NCBI RefSeq assembly: GCF_023101165.1
Contig: NZ_CP078076.1
Location: forward strand, 434,001-498,000
Source: Microbacterium sufflavum
Lineage (GTDB): Bacteria > Actinomycetota > Actinomycetes > Actinomycetales > Microbacteriaceae
Length of the DNA: 64,000 bases
Direction: 5' to 3'
The position numbers and the translations under genes were made by a program. Below, one piece after another: positions 44,750-54,838 of the stretch (position 1 is the first letter of the stretch; each line of letters starts with the position of its first letter). A model generated the notes under the pieces. That model did not search any database. It was not told the origin of the DNA and saw only the letters and a list, made by a program, of their open reading frames with translations.

Positions 44750-45924
44750 CCGCGGTGCGGGAGGCCGAGGCCCTGTTCGCGACCCTGACCGGGCACGGGC
44801 CGGACGGCGTGTGGTCGGCTCCCGGTCGCGTGAACCTGATCGGCGAGCACACCGACTACAACGACGGCTTCGTGCTGCCGTTCGCGATCCCGCAGCGCAC
44901 GGCCGCGGCGGTCGGCGGGCGCGACGACGGTCGGCTCCGCGTCACCTCCACGTTCGCGGACGAGCCCGTGGAGGTCGCCCTCGACGACCTCGACCGCCTG
45001 TTCCCCACCGCGCCCGGGAGCCGCCCCGCGGTGCCGGAGTGGGCCGCGTACCCGCTCGGGGTGGCGTGGGCGCTGCGCCGGGCGACGGGGGTGCCGGGCC
45101 ACGGCGCCGACATCGCGATCGCGTCGACCGTGCCGGTGGGCGCCGGGCTGTCGTCGTCGGCCGCGATCGAGGGCGCCACGTCGTCCGCGCTGAACGAGCT
45201 GTGGGGCACCGGGCTCGACGCGGTGGCCCTCGCGCGCATCGGTCGCACGGCCGAGAACGAGGCGGTCGGCGCCCCCACCGGGATCATGGACCAGATGTCG
45301 TCGATGCTCGGCGAGCCCGACGCCGCGATCTTCCTCGACTGCCGCTCGCTGGAGGCCGAGGTCGTGCCTCTGGGCATGGCCGCGGCCGGGCTGTCCGTGC
45401 TGGTGATCGACACCCGCGTGAAGCACGCCCACTCGACCGGCGGCTACCGCGCGCGCCGCGAGTCGTGCGAGCGCGGCGCCGCGGCGCTCGGGGTGCCCGC
45501 GCTGCGCGACGTCGCGGTGGCGGACCTCGCCCGCGCGCAGGAGCTGCTCGACGACGAGACCTTCCGCCGCGTGCGCCACATCGTCACCGAGAACCAGCGC
45601 GTGCGCGACACCGTCACCGTGCTGCGGGCGGAGGGCGCGCGGGCCATCGGCGGCCTGCTCGTCGCCTCGCACGCCTCGATGCGCGACGACTTCGAGATCT
45701 CCACCCCCGAGCTCGACACCGCAGTCGACGCCGCGCTCGCCGCCGGTGCCCTGGGGGCGCGCATGACCGGCGGCGGCTTCGGGGGCGCGGCGATCGCGCT
45801 CGTGCCGCGCGACGAGGTCGAGGCGGTGACGACCGCCGTGCGCGCCCGGTTCGCCGAGGCCGGATACGCCGAGCCGCACGTGTTCACCGTCAGCCCGTCC
45901 GCAGGTCCGCACCGCGACGCCTGA
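44746..45924 (+). CDS. galK: Galactokinase GalK
   Basis: GHMP-family kinase of 392 residues that phosphorylates galactose. It has the galactokinase signature GRVNLIGEHTDYNDGFVLP (about 28-46), the ATP loop PVGAGLSSSAAIEG (about 130-143) and the C-terminal GARMTGGGFGGAAIAL. The ATG overlaps the galT stop (ATGA). Product galactose 1-phosphate goes to GalT. Confidence 0.96.
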   Translation: MTAVREAEALFATLTGHGPDGVWSAPGRVNLIGEHTDYNDGFVLPFAIPQRTAAAVGGRDDGRLRVTSTFADEPVEVALDDLDRLFPTAPGSRPAVPEWAAYPLGVAWALRRATGVPGHGADIAIASTVPVGAGLSSSAAIEGATSSALNELWGTGLDAVALARIGRTAENEAVGAPTGIMDQMSSMLGEPDAAIFLDCRSLEAEVVPLGMAAAGLSVLVIDTRVKHAHSTGGYRARRESCERGAAALGVPALRDVAVADLARAQELLDDETFRRVRHIVTENQRVRDTVTVLRAEGARAIGGLLVASHASMRDDFEISTPELDTAVDAALAAGALGARMTGGGFGGAAIALVPRDEVEAVTTAVRARFAEAGYAEPHVFTVSPSAGPHRDA

Positions 45925-45970
45925 CACAATGAGTGGTCGAGCCGCCACGGTCGCGGCAGGAGAGGAACGC

Positions 45971-46951
<981 letters not shown>

Positions 46952-46954
46952 GCC

Positions 46955-48280
46955 TCACACGTCGCGGGTGCGGATGGGGTAGAGCCAGAAGCACAGCCAC
47001 GCGAGCGCGGTGAACCCCAGCGGGATCACCGCCAGCATGAGCCGGATGCCGCCGTCGACCGTGTCGGGCTGCGCCTCGCCGAGCGTCGCGTCGAACCCCG
47101 ACGCCGTGAGCACGACCGCCGCGACGATCGCCTGCAGCACGACGGAGCCGCGGACGACGAAGCCGTTGACGCCGAAGTACGCGCCCTCCCGCCGATGCCC
47201 CGTGCGCGTCGCGTCGTCGTCGATGATCTGCGCCAGCACGACCTCGAGCAGTTGCAGCAGCCCGCCCACGCCCACACCCACCGCGACGCCGACGAGAGCC
47301 GCTCCGAGCACCGACGTGGGGATCAGATACCCGAGCACCGCGACCCCGAACACCGCCACGCTCCACAGCAGGGCCGTGCGGGGGGAGGTGCGGCGGACCA
47401 CCGTGCTCCACAGCACGATCGACGGGATAGCGGTCACGAAGATCGCACCGAGCAGCAGGCTGCCCTCCCCTTCCGCCGCACCCAGCGAGTACCGCACGTA
47501 GAACGGGACCGACGCGAGGATCACCGCGATCGAGGTCTGCACGCACAGCGACCCCAGCACGTACGGCACGAACGCCCGATTGCGGAACGTGTAGGTGAGC
47601 TGGTCGCGCCAGCGCATCGCCTCGGACGCCGCCTCCGGCACGCGCCGCTCGATCATGCCGCCGAAGAACGACCACGCCAGCAGCACGAGGCACACGCCGG
47701 ACAGCACGAGCGCCATGCCCGGCCAGCCGATCGCGTCGTACAGTGCCGGGGCGCCCGCCGTGCCGAGCACCATGCCGAGGATCGCGAAGATCTGCCGCGG
47801 CACGTTGCCCCGCGCGCGCTCCTCCGTCGTGCGGAAGATCTCCGGGAACAGCGCCGAGATGTTGAGCACCACCACCACGAACGCGATGTCGTAGACCGCG
47901 ACCACCACCAGGAACCAGGCGATGAGGCCGTCCGCGGGCAGGTCGGGCGGCATCCACACCAGCGCGAACGCCACCACCAGCGGCACGATGCCGAGTCCGA
48001 TCCACGGGATGCGGCGGCCCCACGGCGTGCGGATCCGGTCGGACAGCGCGCCCATCAGCGGGTTGAGCGCCGCGTTGAGGATGCCGTGCGCGACCATCGC
48101 GACGGCCACCCAGGTGGCGGGCACCGCGAGGTGCGACACGTAGAAGTAGACGACGAACGCAGAGAACGTCTGCGTCATCAGCTGCGTGGGGAACCCGGAC
48201 GCCCCGAACGCGATCGACTGCGCCCGCGTCGGGGCCGCGTCGAGACGACGGTCGCGCAGCCGGTCCGCGAGCGCCGTCAC
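46955..48280 (-). CDS. GPH-family sugar:cation symporter (MFS)
   Basis: Twelve-helix carrier of 441 residues. The first loop has NPLMGALSDRIRTPWGRRIPWIGLG, the hallmark of glycoside-pentoside-hexuronide symporters (PLMGxLSDRxxTRxGRRRPW). It is coupled by a 4-base overlap to the deacetylase gene and follows a ROK regulator, so its substrate is probably a glycoside, perhaps an amino-sugar disaccharide. It also converges on galE, but its own operon partners are better guides to substrate. Confidence 0.88.
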   Translation of the reverse strand: MTALADRLRDRRLDAAPTRAQSIAFGASGFPTQLMTQTFSAFVVYFYVSHLAVPATWVAVAMVAHGILNAALNPLMGALSDRIRTPWGRRIPWIGLGIVPLVVAFALVWMPPDLPADGLIAWFLVVVAVYDIAFVVVVLNISALFPEIFRTTEERARGNVPRQIFAILGMVLGTAGAPALYDAIGWPGMALVLSGVCLVLLAWSFFGGMIERRVPEAASEAMRWRDQLTYTFRNRAFVPYVLGSLCVQTSIAVILASVPFYVRYSLGAAEGEGSLLLGAIFVTAIPSIVLWSTVVRRTSPRTALLWSVAVFGVAVLGYLIPTSVLGAALVGVAVGVGVGGLLQLLEVVLAQIIDDDATRTGHRREGAYFGVNGFVVRGSVVLQAIVAAVVLTASGFDATLGEAQPDTVDGGIRLMLAVIPLGFTALAWLCFWLYPIRTRDV

Positions 48281-49206
48281 CGGGCCGCCCCGCGCTGCAG
48301 GTCGCGCAGGTCGCGCCAGCCGACCCGCACCAGGCCCTCGTCGTCGATCGTCTGCTCCACGAGCGGGTCGTCGAGCAGCCGCAGCTCGTAGCCGCGCTTG
48401 GCCGCCCCGAAGTCGACGGCGGCGCGCAGCTCGGCGCCGTCGGTCATCGGGTGCAGGTAGATCTCGGTCACGCCGGGCGGCACGGCCCGCAGCACGTCGA
48501 GGAACCCGTCGCGCACCCGCTCGTACGTCTCCTCCTGCGCCGTGCCCTCACCGGCCAGCTCGAACGGGTGCGTCCACAGCCGGTCGATGATCTCCACGCC
48601 GAGCGCATCGGCGGCGGCCGTGGCCTCCGCGAGCTTCGCCTGCAGCTCCTGGTCGGCCTCCGCGCCCTCCCGGTACCGCGGAAGCCGGAACGGCAGGCCG
48701 AGCCGGGCGGCGAGCTCGAACACCGGCCGCAGGAAGTCGCGCCCGCTCTGCAGTCCGTAGACCGAGCCCATGTGGTTGTCGAGGTGGGTGACGTCGACTC
48801 CGGCGTCGAGCGCGGCCTGCACCTGCGCCGTCAGCTCGGCGGCCACGTCGGCCTCGGATGCTCCCTGCTCGACCGCGGCGACCTCGTTCGGGAAGAAGCC
48901 GTCGCCGTCGACGAGGGTGGTGCCGGGGCCGGTGAGCGGACGCCACCGGTAGCGCCGCCACTCGCTGGTGAGCACGAGGTGCACGCCCACATCGAGGTCG
49001 CGTCGACCGGCGGCGAACGCGAGCGCCTCGGGCGCCCAGGCGCACGGGACCATGACGGTCGCGCTGTCGATACGGCCCCGCTCGAGGAGGCTCCCGATCG
49101 CCGTGTTCGCCGCGTGGCACATGCCGAAGTCGTCGGCGTTGAGGATGATCGCCCTGGTACCGGACGGGAGGCCGAGCCGGTCGGCGAGCGGGGGCGGAGC
49201 GGTCAT
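48277..49206 (-). CDS. ChbG/YdjC-family carbohydrate deacetylase
   Basis: Enzyme of 309 residues of the YdjC fold, which removes acetyl groups from chitooligosaccharides or related sugars. Metal ligands are visible in ILNADDFGMC (about 25-34), THLDNHMGS (about 135) and EIYLHPMTDG near the C-terminus. A longer open frame extends upstream through the ROK gene, but the ATG at 49206 is the natural start. Coupled to the downstream GPH transporter and preceded by the ROK regulator after 17 bases. Confidence 0.87.
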   Translation of the reverse strand: MTAPPPLADRLGLPSGTRAIILNADDFGMCHAANTAIGSLLERGRIDSATVMVPCAWAPEALAFAAGRRDLDVGVHLVLTSEWRRYRWRPLTGPGTTLVDGDGFFPNEVAAVEQGASEADVAAELTAQVQAALDAGVDVTHLDNHMGSVYGLQSGRDFLRPVFELAARLGLPFRLPRYREGAEADQELQAKLAEATAAADALGVEIIDRLWTHPFELAGEGTAQEETYERVRDGFLDVLRAVPPGVTEIYLHPMTDGAELRAAVDFGAAKRGYELRLLDDPLVEQTIDDEGLVRVGWRDLRDLQRGAAR

Positions 49207-49223
49207 GGCGGGTCCTGTCGGGG

Positions 49224-50372
49224 TCAGCGGCCGGGTCGGGGGGTGGCGGCCGCGGGGGTGAGGAGACGGGAGAAGACGAGCGCGCGCAGGGCGGAGGCCG
49301 CCTCGCCCACGACCCCGACGAGCGGAGCCTCCGGGCCGAACGCCGAGACGAGGAACCGGAGCGGCAGCTGCGCGGCGAACTCCTCCGCGACGCGGTCGAC
49401 CGCCTCCACGAGCGCGGGGTGCGCGGCCTCGCCGCCGAGGATGAACGCCTCGGGGTCGAGCACGAGCGCCACGGTGCCCGCCGCCACCACCAGGCGCCGG
49501 CCGATCTCGGCCACCAGCTCGCGCGCCTTCTCGTCGCCCTGCTGCGCGGCTTCGAGGTGGGCCAGCAGGGGCGCCCGCACGTCGAGGCCCAGACCGAGCG
49601 CGAGGTCGTGCACCACCTCCTCCCCCACGATGGGGGCGCCGATCGGCAGCGGCGACTGCGGCAGATACATGATCTCGCCCGCGACACCCGAGAAGCCCCG
49701 GTGCAGCAGCCCCTCGATCACGATGCCCGCGCCGAGGTCGTCGTCGAGCAGGAACAGGGCGAAGCTGCTCAGCTCGGCCCCCGCCCCCGCCGTCAGCTCC
49801 GCGAGCGCGGCCAGGTTCACGTCGTTCTCCACCTGCACGGGGCACCCGAGCGCCGTCTGCAGCGCCGAGCGGAACGCACCGCCGTCCGGGCCCTGGTCGT
49901 CGCGGATGCCGCCGTCGGCCGTCACGATGCCGGGCACCCCGACCACCGCGAGGTGCAGCGGGCCGCGCGTGGACTCCCGGCACGACGCCACGAGCCCGGC
50001 GATGTGCCCGACCCGGTCCCCGGACGAGGGGAACGGCGCGTGCTGCTCAGCCCGCACGGTCCCGGTCGCATCGACCAGCACGACGTGGGCGGCATGATGG
50101 TCCACGTGCACCGCGGCGGCGACCCCGAGCAGCGGGTGCAGGGCCACGCGCCCCGCGGCGGGACCCCGCGCACCGCGGTCGACACCGGCGGCCGCCACCG
50201 CACCGCCCGCCTCCAGCATCCGCAGCACCTGGGTCACGGCCGTGCGCGACAGCCCGGTCGCCGCCATCAGCTCCGCGCGCGTCTGCGGACCGCTGTCGGC
50301 GAGCCGCTCCAGGATCGCGCGGCCGTTGAGCGACCGGAGCAGGCTCTGCGGTCCGGCAAGGGGTCGTGACAT
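49224..50372 (-). CDS. ROK-family transcriptional regulator (NagC/XylR type)
   Basis: Protein of 382 residues with an N-terminal winged HTH (LNGRAILERLADSGPQTRAELMAATGLSRTAVTQVLRML) and a C-terminal sugar-kinase-like sensor domain (VENDVNLAALAEL, GFSGVAGEIMYLP). The zinc-binding CxCGxxGC motif of ROK kinases is absent, which fits a regulator. GAGGATC lies 6-9 bases before the ATG at 50372. First gene of the ROK-deacetylase-GPH operon, which it probably represses until the sugar is present. Confidence 0.88.
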   Translation of the reverse strand: MSRPLAGPQSLLRSLNGRAILERLADSGPQTRAELMAATGLSRTAVTQVLRMLEAGGAVAAAGVDRGARGPAAGRVALHPLLGVAAAVHVDHHAAHVVLVDATGTVRAEQHAPFPSSGDRVGHIAGLVASCRESTRGPLHLAVVGVPGIVTADGGIRDDQGPDGGAFRSALQTALGCPVQVENDVNLAALAELTAGAGAELSSFALFLLDDDLGAGIVIEGLLHRGFSGVAGEIMYLPQSPLPIGAPIVGEEVVHDLALGLGLDVRAPLLAHLEAAQQGDEKARELVAEIGRRLVVAAGTVALVLDPEAFILGGEAAHPALVEAVDRVAEEFAAQLPLRFLVSAFGPEAPLVGVVGEAASALRALVFSRLLTPAAATPRPGR

Positions 50373-50494
50373 GCGGCTGATCCTCGGAGGTGTCGATGCT
50401 CGTGGTTCGGCTCGGGTGCCCGGCCAGCATGCTACATCCGGCCGCGTGCGTCCACCCCGATTCCGCCGTCGCCGCACGCACCTAGGGTGGAGGG

Positions 50495-51022
50495 ATGACG
50501 TCCTTCGTGATCCGCGACGCCCGCGCCGACGACGCCGATGCCGTGGCCCGAGTGCACGTGCGCTCGTGGCAGACCGCCTACCGCGGCCTGATCGACCAGG
50601 AGGTGCTCGACGGGCTCTCGGTCTCGGAGCGCGCCGAGGGGTGGCGGCGGATCTTCGCCGACCCGCTGCCCACGAGCCTGGGCACCCTGGTGGCGGTGCG
50701 CGACGGCGCGGTGATCGCGTGGGCGTCGTTCGGCTCGGGGCGCGACCCCGACGGTCTCGACGACGCCGAGCTGTACGGCATCTACGCCGACCCGGACACG
50801 TGGTCGACGGGCGCGGGTCATGCGCTGCTCGAAGCCGCGGAGGCGCGCATGATCGAGGCCGGGCACACGCGCGGCTACCTGTGGGTGCTCGACGGCAACG
50901 ACCGCGCCGACGGGTTCTACGCCCGGCACGGGTGGGAGCTCGACGGGGCGACCAAGATCGACCAGCGCCAGCAGTTCACGCTCCGCGAGCACCGCCGCGT
51001 CAAGCTGCTCGGCCCGCGCTGA
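50495..51022 (+). CDS. GNAT-family N-acetyltransferase
   Basis: Acetyltransferase of 175 residues. The N-terminus IRDARADDADAVARVHVRSWQTAYRGLIDQ and the acetyl-CoA loop near GAGHALLEAAE, followed by GYLWVLDGNDRADGFYARHGWELDG, are typical. It is one of the many GNATs acting on small amines or antibiotics; substrate unknown. TAGGGT (50483-50488) ends 6 bases before the ATG, so a leaderless message is likely, though a GGAGGG run overlaps this gap. Confidence 0.85.
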   Translation: MTSFVIRDARADDADAVARVHVRSWQTAYRGLIDQEVLDGLSVSERAEGWRRIFADPLPTSLGTLVAVRDGAVIAWASFGSGRDPDGLDDAELYGIYADPDTWSTGAGHALLEAAEARMIEAGHTRGYLWVLDGNDRADGFYARHGWELDGATKIDQRQQFTLREHRRVKLLGPR

Positions 51023-51046
51023 GCCCGGACGGCCCGGGGCCGCCCG

Positions 51047-52495
51047 TCAGTCGATCGCGCTCATGACGTGCTTGAGGCGGGTGTAGTCGTCGAAGCCGTA
51101 CTGGGACAGGTCCTTGCCGTAGCCGGAGTGCTTGAAGCCGCCGTGCGGCATGTCCGAAACGAACGGCAGGTGGGTGTTGATCCACACGCACCCGAAGTCG
51201 AGGTCGCGCGAGAAGCGCATCGCCCTGGCGTGATCCGTGGTCCACACCGACGCCGCGAGCGCGTACGGCACGCCGTTAGCGAGGGCCAGCGCCTCCTCCT
51301 CGGTCTCGAACGACTGCACGGTGAGCACGGGTCCGAAGATCTCGCCCTGCACGACCTCGTCGTCCTGCCGCACACCGGTCACGATCGTCGCCTCCCAGAA
51401 GTAGCCGCGGTCGCCCTGCCGGCGGCCGCCGGTGGCCACGGTGGCGTGCGCGGGGAGGCGGTCGATGAAGCCCTGCACCTGGGCGAGCTGGGCGGCGCTG
51501 CTGAGCGGTCCGTAGAGCACGCCCCGGTCGTGCGGGCCGCCGGTGCGCGCGTGCGTGCGGGCGCGGGCGACCAGGGCCGCCACGAGCTCGTCGTGCTTGG
51601 ACGCGTGCACGAGCAACCGGGTGGCGGCCGTGCAGTCCTGCCCCGCGTTGAAGAACGCGCCGGCGACGATGCCCTCCACGGCGCGGTCGAGCGCCGCGTC
51701 GGCGAACACCAGTGCGGGGGCCTTGCCGCCGAGCTCCAGGTGCACGCGCTTCACGTCGTCGGCGGCCGATCGGGCGACCGCCATGCCCGCGCGCACCGAG
51801 CCGGTGATCGCGACCATCTGCGGCACCGGGTGGGCGATCAGCGCGGCGCCGGTGTCGCGGTCGCCCAGCACCACGTTGAACACTCCGGGCGGGGTGTGCC
51901 GCGCGACGATCTCGGCGAGCAGCAGCGTGGTGAGCGGCGTCGCCTCCGCGGGCTTGAGCACCACGGTGTTGCCCGCGGCGAGCGCCGGCGCGATCTTCCA
52001 CACCGCCATGTTGAGCGGATAGTTCCACGGGGTGACCTGCGCGATGACCCCGATCGGCTCGCGGCGCACGAACGACGTGTGTCCGGCGACGTACTCCGCG
52101 GCGGCCCGCCCCTCGAGGCTGCGCGCGGCACCCGCGAAGAAGCGCAGCTGGTCGATGGACTGCTCGATCTCGTCGGCGACCAGCGTGGCGCGGGGCTTGC
52201 CGGTGTCGCGGGACTCCAGGTCGGCGAACTCCTCCGCCCGCTCGGCCATCTCGTCGGCGATGCGGAACAGGGCGAGCTGGCGCTGCGCGGGCGTGGTGTC
52301 GCGCCACTCGGGGAACGCGGCGGCCGCGGCGGCGACGGCCGCGTCCACGTCGGCGGCGTCGGACAGGGGGATCTCGCCGTACGGCTCCTCGGTCGCCGGG
52401 TCGATCAGCGGCAGCCGTCCCCGTCCGTGCGCGGGCACGGCGCGGCCGCCGAGGAAGTTGTGCAGGGGCTCGGTCGTCGTCGACGGGGTGTGCAT
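51047..52495 (-). CDS. Aldehyde dehydrogenase, aminobutyraldehyde/betaine type
   Basis: NAD(P)-dependent enzyme of 482 residues. The cofactor fold has TPWNYPLNMAVWKIAPALAAGNTVVLKPAEATP, the catalytic Glu is in LELGGKAP, and the nucleophile Cys is in FFNAGQDCTAATRL (about residue 290). FNAGQDCTAATR closely resembles gamma-aminobutyraldehyde dehydrogenases of putrescine breakdown. It is divergent from an Lrp regulator and an amine-oxidase-like flavoprotein, which fits polyamine catabolism. Confidence 0.9.
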   Translation of the reverse strand: MHTPSTTTEPLHNFLGGRAVPAHGRGRLPLIDPATEEPYGEIPLSDAADVDAAVAAAAAAFPEWRDTTPAQRQLALFRIADEMAERAEEFADLESRDTGKPRATLVADEIEQSIDQLRFFAGAARSLEGRAAAEYVAGHTSFVRREPIGVIAQVTPWNYPLNMAVWKIAPALAAGNTVVLKPAEATPLTTLLLAEIVARHTPPGVFNVVLGDRDTGAALIAHPVPQMVAITGSVRAGMAVARSAADDVKRVHLELGGKAPALVFADAALDRAVEGIVAGAFFNAGQDCTAATRLLVHASKHDELVAALVARARTHARTGGPHDRGVLYGPLSSAAQLAQVQGFIDRLPAHATVATGGRRQGDRGYFWEATIVTGVRQDDEVVQGEIFGPVLTVQSFETEEEALALANGVPYALAASVWTTDHARAMRFSRDLDFGCVWINTHLPFVSDMPHGGFKHSGYGKDLSQYGFDDYTRLKHVMSAID

Positions 52496-52512
52496 GGCGC
52501 CATGGTAGCCAC

Positions 52513-52557
52513 TCGAACGCGGAATCTGAAGGATGACGAGGGTCGAACGACGGAATC
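52513..52557. promoter_or_regulatory. Tandem repeats in the Lrp/aldehyde dehydrogenase gap
   Basis: TCGAACGCGGAATC (52513-52526) and TCGAACGACGGAATC (52543-52557) are 30 bases apart on the same face of the helix. Phased direct repeats suit an octameric Lrp-type regulator that controls both divergent genes. Confidence 0.5.
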
Positions 52558-52594
52558 AGTTGCGACAGCCCCCTGAGAATGTCACTATCGGTAC

Positions 52595-53059
52595 ATGACT
52601 CCGACGCCGCAGCCGCCCCTCGACGACATCTCCAAGCGCATCGTCGAGCTGCTGCAGGAAGACGGCCGCCGCCCCTACTCCGAGATCGCGCGCGAGGTCG
52701 GACTCAGCGAGGCCGCCGCCCGCCAGCGGGTGCAGCGCATGACCGAGGCCGGGATCATCCAGATCGTCGCCGTCACCGATCCGCTCCAGCTCGGCTTCCG
52801 GCGCATGTCGATGATCGGCATCCGCGTCTCCGACGACCCCCGCGCGATCGCCGAGGAGCTGACCGCGATCACCGAGCTCGCGTACGTCGTCGTCACGCTC
52901 GGCACCTTCGACATCCTCGTCGAGGCGGTGTGCGAGGACGACGACCACCTGATCGACCTCATCGCCACCCGCATCCGCACCATCCCCGGCATCGTGCAGA
53001 CCGAGAGCCTGCTCTACGCCGGACTGTACAAAGACCTCTACAACTGGGGAACGCGCTGA
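52595..53059 (+). CDS. Lrp/AsnC-family regulator
   Basis: Protein of 154 residues. The N-terminal HTH reads DDISKRIVELLQEDGRRPYSEIAREVGLSEAAARQRVQRM, and the C-terminal RAM domain includes AYVVVTLGTFDILVEAVCED. A promoter TTGCGA (52560-52565)-17 bases-CACTAT (52583-52588) ends 6 bases before the ATG, with no ribosome site, so the message is likely leaderless. It probably senses an amino acid or polyamine derivative and controls the flanking catabolic genes. Confidence 0.92.
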   Translation: MTPTPQPPLDDISKRIVELLQEDGRRPYSEIAREVGLSEAAARQRVQRMTEAGIIQIVAVTDPLQLGFRRMSMIGIRVSDDPRAIAEELTAITELAYVVVTLGTFDILVEAVCEDDDHLIDLIATRIRTIPGIVQTESLLYAGLYKDLYNWGTR

Positions 53060-53084
53060 CGCGTCCCCGCACCCGGGAGTGAAC

Positions 53085-54488
53085 ATGGGCACCACGGTCT
53101 TCGAACGCCGGCGTCCCGCGCCATCCGTCATCGACGAGTCCCTGCGCGACACCGCCCTGTCGGTCTTCTGGCTCGACGACGTCGACCGCCCGACGCATCC
53201 GCCGCTGCGCGGGACGGCACACGCCGACCTCGCGATCGTCGGCGGCGGCTACACCGGGCTGTGGACCGCGATCAGGGCGAAGGAGCGCGACCCCGGGCGC
53301 ACGGTCGTGCTGCTCGAGGCCTCGCGCGTCGCCTGGGCCGCGTCGGGGCGCAACGGCGGCTTCTGCGAGGCCAGCATCACGCACGGCCACGAGAACGGCG
53401 TGAACCGGTGGCCGGAGGAGATCGACCGGCTCGAGGAGCTGGGGCGGCAGAACCTCGACGGCATCGAGGACACCGTGCGCCGGTACGCCCTCGACGCCGA
53501 GTTCGAGCGCACGGGCCAGCTGGCCGTGGCCGTGGAACCGCACCAGGTGGAGTGGCTGCGCGAGGAGGAGGGCTTCCTCGACCGCGACGCCGTGCAGGCC
53601 GAGGTGCACTCCCCCACGTTCCTCGCCGGCGCGTGGGACCGGGAGGGCACGGCCCTCGTGCACCCCGCCAAGCTCGGCCTGGAGCTCGCGCGCCTGGCCG
53701 TCGAGCTCGGCGTGCAGATCCACGAGCACACGATGGTGCGCCGCATCGAGGGACCCGACGCCGGCCCGGTCGCCCTCGTGACCGACGGCGGACGGGTGAC
53801 CGCGGAGAACATCGCCCTCGCCACGAACGTGTTCCCTTCGCTGCTGAAGCGCAACCGGCTCATGACGGTGCCCGTGTACGACTACGTGCTGATGACCGAG
53901 CCGCTGTCGGCGGAGCAGCTCGACGCGATCGGCTGGCGCAACCGCCAGGGCCTCGCCGACAGCGCCAACCAGTTCCACTACTACCGGCTCACCGCCGACG
54001 ACCGGATCCTGTTCGGCGGCTACGACGCGGTCTACCACTTCGGCGGGAAGGTGCGCCCCGCGTACGAGGACCGGATGGAGAGCCACCGACGCCTCGCCTC
54101 CCACTTCTTCACCACGTTCCCGCAGCTCGCCGGGCTCCGCTTCACGCACCGCTGGGCCGGCGCGATCGACTCCTCCAGCCGGTTCTGCGCGTTCTTCGGC
54201 ACGGCCCGTCGCGGGCGCGTGGCCTACGCCACGGGATTCACCGGGCTCGGGGTGGGCGCCGCGCGGTTCGCCGCCGACGTGATGCTCGACAAGCTCGCCG
54301 GGGAGGAGACCGAGCGCACGGAGCTGCGCATGGTGCGCGAGAAGCCGATCCCCTTCCCGCCCGAGCCCGCCGCCTCGATCGGCATCAACCTGGTGCGCGC
54401 CGCGATGGACCGCGCCGACCACGACGGGGGACGACGCGGCCCGTTCCTGAAGACGCTCGACGCCCTCGGCATGGGGTTCGACTCGTGA
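53085..54488 (+). CDS. FAD-dependent amine oxidoreductase (PuuB/DAO-like)
   Basis: Flavoprotein of 467 residues. The FAD-binding dinucleotide fold is ADLAIVGGGYTGLWTAIRAKER (about 46-67), followed by GRNGGFCEASITHGHENG, and the C-terminal region has TGFTGLGVGAARFAAD typical of the glycine/D-amino-acid oxidase group that includes gamma-glutamylputrescine oxidase. I chose the ATG at 53085, which has GGGAG 5 bases upstream, over the GTG 6 bases earlier. It follows the Lrp gene after 25 bases and overlaps the cupin gene by 4. Confidence 0.87.
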   Translation: MGTTVFERRRPAPSVIDESLRDTALSVFWLDDVDRPTHPPLRGTAHADLAIVGGGYTGLWTAIRAKERDPGRTVVLLEASRVAWAASGRNGGFCEASITHGHENGVNRWPEEIDRLEELGRQNLDGIEDTVRRYALDAEFERTGQLAVAVEPHQVEWLREEEGFLDRDAVQAEVHSPTFLAGAWDREGTALVHPAKLGLELARLAVELGVQIHEHTMVRRIEGPDAGPVALVTDGGRVTAENIALATNVFPSLLKRNRLMTVPVYDYVLMTEPLSAEQLDAIGWRNRQGLADSANQFHYYRLTADDRILFGGYDAVYHFGGKVRPAYEDRMESHRRLASHFFTTFPQLAGLRFTHRWAGAIDSSSRFCAFFGTARRGRVAYATGFTGLGVGAARFAADVMLDKLAGEETERTELRMVREKPIPFPPEPAASIGINLVRAAMDRADHDGGRRGPFLKTLDALGMGFDS

Positions 54489-54835
54489 CCGCGCTGACAC
54501 CGGGCACGCCCGTGGACGCGCGCGCCGTCGCCCTCGCGCACGAGCCCCTGCCCGCGGACGAGGTGCGCGACGGAGCGCCGACCGCGGCGTATGCCGTGCT
54601 CGACGCCACGGACGGGACGGAGATCGGCGTCTGGGAGATGACGCCGGGCGCCGCGAGCGACACCGAGGAGGACGAGGTGTTCGTGGTGCTGTCTGGCCGC
54701 GCGACCATCGAGTTCACCGAGCCCGCGCTGCCGTCTGTCGAGGTCGGGCCCGGGTCGGTGATGCGCCTGTCGGCCGGCATGCGCACGGTGTGGACGGTGA
54801 CCGAGACGCTGCGCAAGGTCTCCCTCGCGGTCTGA
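54485..54835 (+). CDS. Cupin-domain small protein
   Basis: Protein of 116 residues with one double-stranded beta-helix. TPGAASDTEEDEVFVVLSGRATIEF and VGPGSVMRLSAGMRTVWTV match the DUF861-type cupin often found beside amine-oxidising flavoproteins. The usual metal-binding His residues are not present in the first motif, so a catalytic role is doubtful. GTG start overlaps the preceding stop (GTGA). The stop is 3 bases from the convergent methyltransferase stop. Confidence 0.82.
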   Translation: MTALTPGTPVDARAVALAHEPLPADEVRDGAPTAAYAVLDATDGTEIGVWEMTPGAASDTEEDEVFVVLSGRATIEFTEPALPSVEVGPGSVMRLSAGMRTVWTVTETLRKVSLAV

Positions 54836-54838
54836 GCC

